DNA of 64,000 bases from an uncultured Succiniclasticum sp. (GTDB taxonomy: Bacteria; Bacillota; Negativicutes; Acidaminococcales; Acidaminococcaceae): positions 1 through 64,000 of the forward strand of contig UQUU01000003.1 in the NCBI GenBank assembly GCA_900544275.1, given 5' to 3'. Numbering within the stretch: the stretch's first letter is position 1; each line of letters begins with the position of its first letter. A program made the translations under genes and the position numbers. This document shows, one piece after another, positions 51,955 through 60,320 of the stretch. The notes beneath the pieces were generated by a model. It was given only the letters and a program-made list of their open reading frames with translations. It searched no databases and was not told where the DNA came from.

Positions 51955-52791
51955 GGTGTAAATTCAAAAAATCAAAAAGAGGCATCTGCTCAACCTTCTG
52001 TTATACTGTAGATTACCACACCAATATAATACTGGAGGTAAGCAAAATGGCTCAACTCAATATTACACTAAATCAGGACGAAATTCTACAGTTACTGGCA
52101 CAAGATCGTAATGAAGCTTTCAAAAGCCTATGGCAAAACGCTTTGCGGTACCAGTATATCTAAATCGGCGGTATCCAGCCTTTGTAAAGAGCTGGACAAA
52201 GAGGTAGAAATGTTTCGAAATCGGGCTCTTACCGAGTATTATCCTTTTGTGACGGTGGATGCAACCTGCTTTAAAGTGCGGGAGACCAAATCCGGAATAT
52301 GTTGAACAAGACCGCAAAGAAATATCAATCGGGTTTGCAGACCGAGTTACAAGAGATGTTCCACAGTGCTACCATGGAGAAGGTCAGAGCCAGACGGGAT
52401 GCCATCCTTGCAGACTACAGCGATGTAGCAGAAGAGGTCATGCGTTGTTTGGAAGAGGGGTTTGAAAGTGCGATGACCGTGATGCATTTAGATGAATACC
52501 TTCGCCGGTATTACCGTACTTCAAACCACCTGGAACGTCTGAATAAAGAATTGAAACGTCGTTCTAAAGTAATTGGTATTTTCCCCAACGGGGACTCGGT
52601 GCTTCGTCTTATGGGCCCTGTATTGGTGGAGCACCACAACGCCTGTCAGGCAAAGAGAAAGATATTTAGCCCGGAAAATTACCAGAAACTAATGAATTCG
52701 GGAACCAGGCTTACACTGATTCACGTAGCGCAACAACAGCGCCAACTGCTGGTTGCATAATAAAATCTATACCGGAAGGGAATTTACACAC
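51955..52791 (+). mobile_element. Internally deleted IS256-type element
   Basis: Terminal inverted repeats GGTGTAAATTC (51955) and GAATTTACAC (52780-52789) bracket a broken transposase gene. At about 0.84 kb it is shorter than the roughly 1.3 kb expected for this family. I could not identify a matching target duplication with confidence. Confidence 0.65.
52047..52760 (+). pseudogene. IS256-family (mutator) transposase, multiply deleted
   Basis: The start MAQLNITLNQDEILQLLAQD (ATG 52047 after TGGAGG) is intact, but after NEAFKSL the sequence jumps to the middle of the protein in another frame (GTSISKSAVSSLCKELDKEV). It breaks again after KVRETKSG and then continues as an in-frame C-terminal third (52299-52760) with the IS256 segment RTSNHLERLNKELKRRSKVI. 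The catalytic DDE residues in the deleted centre are at least partly lost. It cannot make active transposase. Confidence 0.8.
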
Positions 52792-52941
52792 AAATTTGGA
52801 CTTGACTTCTATCTGCAATAATGTTTCTTGTGGTATAATAACAACAAATAAGAGTCTGTTTCAAATAAGTGGAGTTATGCGAATGAAGATGGCGATTGAT
52901 TCTTATTTAATTTTAACAGGAGTTACAAGGAGTGATTTGTG

Positions 52942-55182
52942 ATGGAAAAAAGTATTACTAAAGCTTTATTGATGACTGCTTTAATAACTAACTCATTGGT
53001 AGTTGGAGCTGTCACTGCTTTTGCAGAAGAGAGTTTAACCGAATATACTCTTGATACTATGGTGGTTACTGCGACAAGAACAGAAAAGGTACTATCTGAA
53101 ATTCCTGCTAGTGTAAGTGTAGTCACCGACAAAGATATAGAAAAAATGCATGTAAATACAATCAACGAAGTATTATCAAGAGTACCTGGTATATATAGTA
53201 GCCGATTGAAAGGTATTGCGAATTCCAGTCCAACTATTTTGATGCGAGGTTTAAACAATCAAGCTCAAAATTTAGTTCTAGTAGATGGTCAGCCTTTAAA
53301 TGATGCATCTTCGGCAGTTGTTGGATGGTCAGATATTCCAGTAGATAGTGTTGCTCGTATTGAGGTAGTTAAAGGTACAGCTTCTGCTTTATATGGTAGT
53401 CAAGCTATGGGTGGTGTTGTTAATATTATAACAAAAAATCCGTCTAAAGGTGAACGCAAGGTGTCAATGGGATATGGAAGCAATGCTACTTGGATTAAGA
53501 GAGCTAGTATTGGTGACAAAATAAATGATAAATTGAGTTTTAGAATTGCGTATGAAGGGCGAGAAACGAATGGGTTTGTTAATAAGTTTGTTAATACCGA
53601 TCCTAAAAGCAAAAAACCAAGTGGTACAATTATAAATGAAAATAGTATTTCTGGATTAATAAAAACAGAAACGAATACTGGTGCAAGTACGTATAGAACA
53701 GGTACTGTAGGCCGTAATCATTTTGATGAAGATAATATTCACAGCAAGTTTGTTTATAATTTTACAGATAGTAAAGAGTTATCGTTTTCGTTTACACATC
53801 ATAAAGATGAATATGGCTATGATTATACTGCTTTTAATAATTATATTAGATACAATAATCAGCCATATAAAGGAAATATTAAACTCGAAAATGGCCAATA
53901 CCTGACAATAGATGATAGTAAATATGCTGGTACGCCAGGAGGAAAAACACAAAATATTTATGCTTTGAATTACAATGATAAAGATAATGATATTAAAATT
54001 AGTTTAGGTTTATTAGATACCAAACATAATTGGAGTGGTTGGATAAGTCCAGTTAATGGAAAAGGAACTAAAAGTGATACACCTAATAAACGTTGGAATT
54101 TTAATATACAAAAAAGTGTGGATTTAACAAATAAGGACGAAATGGTTTTTGGCTTGCAATATACTAAAGATTCTATGCATAAGACGGAACATAATCTTGT
54201 AAATGGAGAGTTGAATAAACAGTCTAAGGGAAATACAAGAAGTTATGGATTTTACATTCAAAATGACCATAAATTTGATAATAAATGGAGTATACTAAGC
54301 GGAATTCGTTATGATAATTGGAAAGTATACGATTCTTGGATGCAATTAGATAAGGATAAATCTAAGACTATATATTATCCTGCTCGTTCTGATTCTTCAT
54401 TCAGTCCTAAAATAGCATTACAGTATAAAATAGATGACGAATCAAATTTATTTACTTCTTGGGGTAAAGCATTTGCAGCACCAACTTTACAGAAAATGTT
54501 TTCTGGTTCTGCTTCAGCTGCATCTTATACAGAAGCCAATCCTAATTTAAATCCCCAAACAGTTAAAACTGTTGAGATAGGTTATAAAAAGAAATTTGGA
54601 GAAAGTACTATTTTAGGAATTACATATTATCATAACGATATTAGTGATTTATTGTATACGCGTAAAACAGGCTTAGGAAAGATTACTTATACTGTCAATG
54701 GTTCTACATATACTAAAGATAAGCAGCGAGTAGAAAATGCAGGCACAGCTACTACCAATGGAATTGAATTAGATTTAAATCATAAAATTAATGACAGGTG
54801 GAGTATGTTTGCTAATTACATGTATCAACAATCAAAAATTGATAAATGTTCTACAAATGGAGCTGCAGAGGGAAAAATAATGACTTATGTACCTAAGCAT
54901 GTATTTAATCTTGGCGTTGACTATAGTGCAGGTAAGTGGAATAGTGAACTTGTTGGGTCTTATCAAAGTAAAATGTATGCGCAAGATAATAACAGTGATA
55001 CTGCAAAAGGTGTATATACTGCGTATGATCCATATTTTGTAGTTGATTTTAATTTAACTTATTCTATGGATAAAAATAGCAGTATTAGCTTTGCTGTAAA
55101 CAATTTATTTGATAAAGAATATTATAGCTATAATTTGTGTGAAGGAAGAAATTATATGCTTACAGTAGGTTATAATTTCTAG
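52942..55182 (+). CDS. TonB-dependent outer-membrane receptor 1
   Basis: 746 residues. Signal peptide (residues 1-29, cleavage after AFA), TonB box DTMVVTATRTEK near 38, plug domain (VLVDGQPLNDASSAVVG and GTASALYGSQAMGGVVNIIT) and a 22-strand barrel ending GRNYMLTVGYNF with terminal aromatic residue. The barrel region is TonB/BtuB/FepA-like. Substrate unknown: ferric siderophore, heme, cobalamin or another metal complex are possible. Start ATG 52942 follows AAGGAG. It overlaps nothing and is followed after 15 bases by a binding-protein gene, suggesting co-expression. The 5' 146 bases share a cassette with receptor 2. Confidence 0.92.
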   Translation: MEKSITKALLMTALITNSLVVGAVTAFAEESLTEYTLDTMVVTATRTEKVLSEIPASVSVVTDKDIEKMHVNTINEVLSRVPGIYSSRLKGIANSSPTILMRGLNNQAQNLVLVDGQPLNDASSAVVGWSDIPVDSVARIEVVKGTASALYGSQAMGGVVNIITKNPSKGERKVSMGYGSNATWIKRASIGDKINDKLSFRIAYEGRETNGFVNKFVNTDPKSKKPSGTIINENSISGLIKTETNTGASTYRTGTVGRNHFDEDNIHSKFVYNFTDSKELSFSFTHHKDEYGYDYTAFNNYIRYNNQPYKGNIKLENGQYLTIDDSKYAGTPGGKTQNIYALNYNDKDNDIKISLGLLDTKHNWSGWISPVNGKGTKSDTPNKRWNFNIQKSVDLTNKDEMVFGLQYTKDSMHKTEHNLVNGELNKQSKGNTRSYGFYIQNDHKFDNKWSILSGIRYDNWKVYDSWMQLDKDKSKTIYYPARSDSSFSPKIALQYKIDDESNLFTSWGKAFAAPTLQKMFSGSASAASYTEANPNLNPQTVKTVEIGYKKKFGESTILGITYYHNDISDLLYTRKTGLGKITYTVNGSTYTKDKQRVENAGTATTNGIELDLNHKINDRWSMFANYMYQQSKIDKCSTNGAAEGKIMTYVPKHVFNLGVDYSAGKWNSELVGSYQSKMYAQDNNSDTAKGVYTAYDPYFVVDFNLTYSMDKNSSISFAVNNLFDKEYYSYNLCEGRNYMLTVGYNF
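52965..53087 (+). repeat. 123-bp cassette shared with receptor 2 (copy 1)
   Basis: Matches 56459-56581 with only two mismatches in 123 bases. Encodes the hydrophobic part of the signal peptide, its cleavage site and the TonB box, ending at TRTEK. Outside this segment the two receptor genes are clearly divergent. Confidence 0.92.
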
Positions 55183-55197
55183 AATATTTTTATAACG

Positions 55198-56166
55198 ATG
55201 GTGATCAATGTGCGTTGTTCGTTACTTGTATTGTTAATAATGATGTTTACTGGTTGCTGCATGCAGTCTAATATAGACAATAAACCTAATGATACATACA
55301 GATTTTTAGATGACTGTGGTAATGTGTTGAATTTTGATACTAAACCTAAAAAAATATATGCTGGTACTCTAAGTATAGAAGAGCTTTTGGTCGATTTAGT
55401 AACAACAGAACGTATTGCTGCAATTTCTGAAAATGCTTTGGATAGTAACACTTCGTTAATTAAAGAAAAAGCAGCGCACATTAAAACTGTTGTTCCTAAT
55501 AATATGAGTGTTGAAGCTATCTTAGCTTTAAATCCAGATTTGGTTATTTTACAAGAAAACAATAATAAGGCTTTTATAGATTCTGTAAAGGATACGGGGT
55601 TAAACGTAATTGTAACTAAAATACCGACCAATCTTAGTATGGTACAAAAGCGTATAGAACTTATTGCTAAAGCAGTGGGTGAAGAAGAACGTGGAAAGAA
55701 TATAATCGATGATATGAATAAAAAAATAGCATATGTTAATAGTAAAGTTGGAAATATACCTGAAAAAGATCGTAAAATAGCTATGGCATATTCTTTGCAA
55801 GGAGTTTTTGGGAGCAAACAAGGGCTGTTTCATGATATTTGTATACGTTCTGGCTTACGTAATGGTGCTGCTTTGGCAGGTTTAGAGCGAGGTGATCATT
55901 TAAGTAAAGAAAAAATTGTTAGTACTAATCCGGATATGTTAATTTTCCCTCAGTATAGCTCTACAGTAAAAGGGGATGTAGATAAATTTCGAGATGATGT
56001 GCTAGCGGATAAATCATTGCAAACAGTGAAAGCTGTAAAAAATAAGCGTTACATTATTATTCCAGACAGATATAGGTATAGCGCTTCCCAGTACATGGCT
56101 GACGCTATTTTAGTTCTTTCTAGACAAGCTTATCCGGAGTTTTATAACAATGATAATAGCCAGTAA
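55198..56166 (+). CDS. Periplasmic binding lipoprotein (BtuF/FepB-type, PF01497-like)
   Basis: 322 residues. N-terminal lipoprotein signal with lipobox MFTGC (cysteine near residue 19). Class III helical-backbone binding-protein pattern: DDCGNVLNFDTKPKKIYAGT, LNPDLVILQENN, STNPDMLIFPQYSS and a C-terminal VKNKRYIIIPDR. Such proteins deliver iron-siderophores, heme or cobalamin to FecCD-type ABC importers. No permease or ATPase gene adjoins it, so it must use one encoded elsewhere or act otherwise. The start is weak (no strong ribosome site; ATG 55198 gives a full signal peptide). Lies between the two receptors. Confidence 0.85.
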   Translation: MVINVRCSLLVLLIMMFTGCCMQSNIDNKPNDTYRFLDDCGNVLNFDTKPKKIYAGTLSIEELLVDLVTTERIAAISENALDSNTSLIKEKAAHIKTVVPNNMSVEAILALNPDLVILQENNNKAFIDSVKDTGLNVIVTKIPTNLSMVQKRIELIAKAVGEEERGKNIIDDMNKKIAYVNSKVGNIPEKDRKIAMAYSLQGVFGSKQGLFHDICIRSGLRNGAALAGLERGDHLSKEKIVSTNPDMLIFPQYSSTVKGDVDKFRDDVLADKSLQTVKAVKNKRYIIIPDRYRYSASQYMADAILVLSRQAYPEFYNNDNSQ

Positions 56167-56215
56167 TATTTTTATTATGTATCAGTAAACTAATCATTGA
56201 GTTTTTGATAAATAT

Positions 56216-56249
56216 AAAAACTTCAGTGTTAAAACAACATAGAAGTTTT
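56216..56249 (+). terminator. Weak hairpin after the binding-protein gene
   Basis: Stem AAAACTTC/GAAGTTTT (56217-56224 and 56242-56249). AT-rich and with little T tail, so termination is doubtful. The remaining 56250-56435 holds no gene or clear Fur-type operator. Confidence 0.35.
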
Positions 56250-56435
56250 GAGAAAACACTTGACTGTCAAGTAACTATACGTATTATAATCAGATTAAGC
56301 TAATTGGAACACGATATCCAATAATAGCAGATACAATGACATCTACTTTTCTTCTTAAAATTAAGCACTGATGGTTTGCTGTTTAATACATTGAATGAGA
56401 AAGTGAAGATGTACGAAAAGGGAATATTAAGTATC

Positions 56436-58331
56436 ATGAACAAGAAATTTAGTACAAGTTTATTGATGACTGCTTTAATAACTAACTCATTGGTAGTTGG
56501 GGCTGTCACTGTTTTTGCAGAAGAGAGTTTAACCGAATATACTCTTGATACTATGGTGGTTACTGCGACAAGAACAGAAAAACGAGATGTTGATGTACCT
56601 GCTAGTACAGAGATTATAACTTATGAAGATATAGTAGATAGCGGATCTGTTAATGCTATGGAGGCTGTATCTAAAATGTTAGGTGTTGATTATAACACTT
56701 ATTTGCCTGGTGGTTCAGCTCAAACTTCGATGACAAATGAGATCAATGTACGTGGATTTAGCTATGGTACTTTGATTTTAGTGAACGGTAATCCTATAAA
56801 TTTGAATAATACATATGTTATTGATGCTATTCCGGCGGAAGCTATTGAACGCATTGAAGTAGTTAAGGGCGGAGGCTCTGTATTATATGGATCTGAAGCT
56901 CAGAGTGGCGTAATTAATATTATTACGAAGAAAAAGATATCCAATAAAGTAAGAGCTGGTTTTGGCAATTATAAACAGCAGCAATATAACGTAGCTGTTG
57001 GCGATGATAAGTTGAAGATTAATTACGATTTGAAAAAATGGGGATATGTTAAAGAAGCAAGATATACGGCAGCTAACACCTATACAAACTTAAAAGAAAG
57101 TTCAAATGAAAATATCGGGATTGGTTATAATTTTAATGATCAGCTGAGCTTTGAATATAATCATCTAGATACAGAAGTTTCTTATGAGTCGCTAAAAAAA
57201 GGTCGTTTAAACAGCTTTACTGATTCTTCGAACAAACAGGATTTAATTCAATTAAACTATAATGGAAATAAGACAAAAAGCCATGCTTGGTTTAATAAGA
57301 CTAAATTAGATTATGCTGGTTCCAATGCAAAAAATCTGTTTGAAAATGAATCTTTCGGTGCTGATTTACAACAGAATATTGAATTAAATGATAAATCTCT
57401 ATTGACTGTAGGTGGTGTTTACAAGAGAGAAGTGTATAATTCCAAGCTGAAAAGAGGGAAGCCTGGCATAGGTAAAAAAGCCAGAAATCAAATGGGATTA
57501 TTTGCACAATTGGATTATAAATTTAATGATAAGGACAATGTAATTATCGGTGGAAGAGGTACTTGGACATCTAGTGAAAGCAACGGACAAAGTTATGATA
57601 ATTTTAGTACTTCTGCACAATATATACATAAATTTAATCAAGATAAAAGTTTTTATATTAGTGTTGCGGAATCTTTTGTTATGCCCTCATTCAAGCAAAT
57701 GTTTCCCTCTAGTTGGGTTGAGACAAAACCTAATCCTGACTTAAAACCACAAGAAGGTATTAACTATGAGATGGGTTATAAAGAGATTTCCGGTAATCAT
57801 GCTTGGAAAGTTGCTTTATTCCATATGGATGTTAAGGACAATATTAGTGCTACGTTGAACAAAGATGATACATATGAATATAATAATCAGGATTTTAAAA
57901 ATACCGGTTTTGAAGCAAGCTTACGGGTAGATGCATCAGAAAAATTTAACTATGATTTAGGCTTATTAGTTCACAACCCTAAATATAAATGGGACACTGA
58001 TATTAGAAATGGTTGGCATAATAAATTTGGTAAATATCAAATTACTGGTGGAGTAGGATATAAGATTGATAAGTTTAAAGCCAAATTAACCGGTAGTTAT
58101 ATCGGTGATAGATATTCTAGTCCTTCAACAATGTCTTACTCATACAAGCTGAAACCATATTTCTTGACTTCTTTAACAGCAACTTATTCGCCTGACAAGA
58201 ATAGTGAAGTTTCTTTATTGATTAACAATTTGTTAAACAGAAGTGATATTCTTTCTTATTCTAATAAAGTGGGCTTTGGTAGTCTGTATACTCCTACTAA
58301 TTTTATGCTTAGTTATACATACAGATTCTAA
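56436..58331 (+). CDS. TonB-dependent outer-membrane receptor 2
   Basis: 631 residues. Signal peptide (MNKKFSTSLLMTALITNSLV, cleavage after VFA), TonB box DTMVVTATRTEK, plug domain (TLILVNGNPINLNNTYVID, GGGSVLYGSEAQSGVINIIT) and a barrel ending FMLSYTYRF. It is over 100 residues shorter than receptor 1 and different in the barrel, so it probably takes another ligand. ATG 56436 gives a compact signal peptide; ATG 56409 and 56376 are possible longer starts. Followed after 95 bases by the DUF4198 gene. Confidence 0.9.
   Translation: MNKKFSTSLLMTALITNSLVVGAVTVFAEESLTEYTLDTMVVTATRTEKRDVDVPASTEIITYEDIVDSGSVNAMEAVSKMLGVDYNTYLPGGSAQTSMTNEINVRGFSYGTLILVNGNPINLNNTYVIDAIPAEAIERIEVVKGGGSVLYGSEAQSGVINIITKKKISNKVRAGFGNYKQQQYNVAVGDDKLKINYDLKKWGYVKEARYTAANTYTNLKESSNENIGIGYNFNDQLSFEYNHLDTEVSYESLKKGRLNSFTDSSNKQDLIQLNYNGNKTKSHAWFNKTKLDYAGSNAKNLFENESFGADLQQNIELNDKSLLTVGGVYKREVYNSKLKRGKPGIGKKARNQMGLFAQLDYKFNDKDNVIIGGRGTWTSSESNGQSYDNFSTSAQYIHKFNQDKSFYISVAESFVMPSFKQMFPSSWVETKPNPDLKPQEGINYEMGYKEISGNHAWKVALFHMDVKDNISATLNKDDTYEYNNQDFKNTGFEASLRVDASEKFNYDLGLLVHNPKYKWDTDIRNGWHNKFGKYQITGGVGYKIDKFKAKLTGSYIGDRYSSPSTMSYSYKLKPYFLTSLTATYSPDKNSEVSLLINNLLNRSDILSYSNKVGFGSLYTPTNFMLSYTYRF
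56459..56581 (+). repeat. 123-bp cassette shared with receptor 1 (copy 2)
   Basis: Second copy of the 52965-53087 segment (121 of 123 bases equal). One of the two differences changes Ala to Val before the signal cleavage site. Direct orientation, 3.5 kb apart. Confidence 0.92.
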
Positions 58332-58426
58332 ATGATATCTATACAGAGATTGATGCATCTTTTAAATAGAAATTTATAAGTGCAATAATGCTTACTTACA
58401 AATATGTTATAGGAGGATTTGCTTAT

Positions 58427-59239
58427 ATGAAATTAAACAAGAAACTCACAATTGTCATAGGAACTATTTTGCTTTGCGGCGCGACTGCTGTTGGCAGTGC
58501 TCATACGTTATGGGTGAATTGTACTGATTATAATCTCGATTTTAATGAAAAAACGGCTGCTAAAACTAAAATCTATATGGGATGGGGACATCATTTCCCT
58601 GTAGATAGTTTTGTTAAGGCTGACGATTTTACTGATATTACGTTGTTGACACCATCTAAAAATAAAGAGAAAGTAAAATTGGAAACCACCGGGTTCGCAG
58701 CAAAGCAAATAGAGTTAAAAGAAAAGGGATTGTACGTTGTAGCTGTAACAAGAAAGGATGCGTACAATACATCCTATCTGGACAATGGCAAGTTAAAGGC
58801 AATAAAAGGAACCAAGGAAGGTTTAAAGAATATTGTCAGCAGTACATATTCACAACAATTTGCAAAATCCTTGATTAATGTTGGCAAAGGTGAAGCAAAA
58901 AATCTATCTTATATTTTTGGTCAAAAATTGGAAATTATTCCTTTGACTAATCCGTATGAAATTACCAATAATTGTGGTGCTGTAATGAAGTTTTTGGTTT
59001 TGTTCAACGGTAAACCGGTGCAACACAAAAAGGTTTTCGCAATGTATGAAGGTTATTCAAACTATGATGCTGCTTCATGTACTGCATCTACCAATGCTAA
59101 AGGTATTGCGGAAATACGTATAGATCGTTGGGGAACTTGGGTAGTAAAAACTAAATTAGAGTTACCGGCTACTGAAGAATTTGCTGAAAAAGTTAATCAA
59201 GAGAATTATTTTGCATCATTAACTTTTTATGTTCCTTAA
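58427..59239 (+). CDS. DUF4198 exported protein (possible nickel/cobalt uptake component)
   Basis: 270 residues. Signal peptide ending near AVGSAHTLWVNC. The mature start with histidine (AHTLWVN) and the GWGHHFPVDSF motif near residue 52 fit DUF4198, whose members are periplasmic and often encoded with nickel or cobalt transporters and TonB receptors. The histidine-rich motif could bind metal. ATG 58427 follows AGGAGG; the longer ORF from 58388 lacks a site. Its placement after receptor 2 is the strongest hint that this island handles a transition metal, but the ligand is unproven. Confidence 0.75.
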   Translation: MKLNKKLTIVIGTILLCGATAVGSAHTLWVNCTDYNLDFNEKTAAKTKIYMGWGHHFPVDSFVKADDFTDITLLTPSKNKEKVKLETTGFAAKQIELKEKGLYVVAVTRKDAYNTSYLDNGKLKAIKGTKEGLKNIVSSTYSQQFAKSLINVGKGEAKNLSYIFGQKLEIIPLTNPYEITNNCGAVMKFLVLFNGKPVQHKKVFAMYEGYSNYDAASCTASTNAKGIAEIRIDRWGTWVVKTKLELPATEEFAEKVNQENYFASLTFYVP

Positions 59240-59243
59240 AGTT

Positions 59244-59277
59244 ATACAAAACCTATTACCTGTAACAGGTTTTGTAT
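59244..59277 (+). terminator. Hairpin after the DUF4198 gene
   Basis: Eleven-base stem ATACAAAACCT/AGGTTTTGTAT (59244-59254 and 59267-59277) right after the stop; the T tail is short, so termination efficiency is uncertain. Confidence 0.5.
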
Positions 59278-59448
59278 ATTATCTTGAAATTCAAATAAAT
59301 ATAAGGGATGGCTTTGTCACTTATATAACATAAGTAGAGTTCATAGGCTGTTTCATTTCAAACGAATGGCTCCCGGAAGGCTTAAAGCACTTCTGAGAGC
59401 CGTTCTGTATCATCATCATTCGTAATATACAGGTAGTGTCAAGATTTA

Positions 59449-60004
59449 TGCGTAAAATTGATTGCAGGCCCTGATGAACTTGGTTAGGCAACGGAGACAT
59501 CGTCCTGTAAGGCTTCCAGATGCTTCGTGTTCATGTATTTCTTGTTGCCCCACTGGGCCCGGCCACATGACGCAACCTGGCACAGACCAGCATCAGTGCC
59601 GAGTTGCCATCGGGGAAGCAGCCTACCCTCGCGTCCGTCTGCGTATTTCCCGGTTCAGCCGCCCAATCACATTGTTCGTCCGGATCCGCGTCCTTTCAAC
59701 CGCTGGAAGAAGTGAACCCAACTGACCTTGTCTTCCTTCATACCTTCGGCCGCACCGAGCGCCTCGGTAATGACCTCAACGCGACGAACAGAAACTCCCT
59801 CCAGGTACATCTCGATGAGCGCTTCCTCTACGCTGCTCTCACGGCGGCGCACTAATTCTTTCAACTGCCCCTTGATAATTTTCTCATTGAACTGTACAAT
59901 TTTCTCAGACATAGCTTACTTGCTCCTTTCAGAATGTTTTGGTGTCGTAACCTTATTCTACCAGAGCCTGCAGGCTATGTCTTTCTATTTTTCAATTTTG
60001 CGCA
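59449..60004 (-). mobile_element. Second deleted IS256-type element
   Basis: The inverted sequences TGCGTAAAATTGA (59449-59461) and TCAATTTTGCGCA (59992-60004) match at 12 of 13 positions and bracket a broken mutator-type transposase on the minus strand. True ends may extend up to 17 bases outward. It is a different IS256 relative from the one at 51955. Confidence 0.55.
59484..59912 (-). pseudogene. IS256-family transposase, deleted and frameshifted
   Basis: The start MSEKIVQFNEKIIKGQLKEL is intact, but the sequence jumps at once to a later conserved segment (RRRESSVEEALIEMYLEGV, then VRRVEVITEAL) and again to the C-terminal region. That region is readable with one or more frameshifts (NREIRRRTR, FPDGNSALMLVCARLRHVAG, KYMNTKHLEAL). 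About two thirds of the protein, including the DDE centre, is missing. It is GC-richer than the island cargo. Confidence 0.75.
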
Positions 60005-60071
60005 ACTTATTATACCTTATCGTATTTTTGGTATTGGATACCAAATAGGCTACCACACACTATTTTAACTA

Positions 60072-60106
60072 TAAAAAAACGGGTTTGCAAGAAATTGCAA
60101 ACCCGT
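60072..60106 (-). terminator. Terminator of tRNA-Thr
   Basis: Perfect 12-bp stem (60079-60090 with 60095-60106, GAAA/TTTC loop); read on the minus strand it is followed by seven T. It lies 10 bases past the CCA end, inside the island border. Confidence 0.8.
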
Positions 60107-60116
60107 ATATACACTC

Positions 60117-60148
60117 TGGAGCCACTTATAGGATTTGAACCTACGACC
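60117..60148 (-). repeat. Right attachment repeat within tRNA-Thr
   Basis: The 3' part of the intact tRNA gene, identical to 51511-51542. Integration restored the gene, as expected when the element carries a matching 3' end. Confidence 0.85.
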
Positions 60149-60192
60149 CTCTCATTACGAATGAGATGCTCTGCCAGCTGAGCTAAAGTGGC
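60117..60192 (-). tRNA. tRNA-Thr (anticodon CGT)
   Basis: 76-base gene with acceptor stem GCCACTT/AAGTGGC, D arm AGCTC...GAGC, anticodon stem CTCAT/ATGAG around the loop TTCGTAA (anticodon CGT), T arm GGTTCAAATCC and an encoded CCA. All arms pair. It is the integration target of the island: its 3' 32 bases recur at 51511. Confidence 0.96.
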
Positions 60193-60320
60193 GATTAAAC
60201 GACCATGACAGACATGGTACTATAATATTATCTATGTTTTTGGTGATTTCGTCAAGTCCTTCTTTGTTTTTCCCGGTGGTGATGTAAAAGGCAACGCCAA
60301 TTTAATCGGTATAAAAGCGC

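Larger units (their letters stand above)
51511..60148. mobile_element. Genomic island integrated at a tRNA-Thr gene
   Basis: An 8.6-kb AT-rich segment lies between a 32-bp exact direct repeat of the tRNA-Thr 3' end (51511-51542) and the intact gene (60117-60192). This is the classic footprint of site-specific integration into a tRNA 3' end. Cargo: two TonB receptors, a periplasmic binding protein and a DUF4198 protein, bordered by damaged insertion sequences. Codon use is visibly richer in A/T than in the neighbouring ilv or NSS genes. No integrase or excisionase is seen, so the island is probably immobile now. Confidence 0.75.

Noticed and set aside
52801..52941. Fur box or cobalamin riboswitch upstream of receptor 1
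   Set aside because: No GATAATGATTATC-like repeat and no B12-box sequence is present; only a TATAAT without a well-spaced -35.
59462..59855. Plus-strand ORFs over the right-hand IS element
   Set aside because: They are reverse-frame shadows of the broken mutator-type transposase, which is recognisable on the minus strand.
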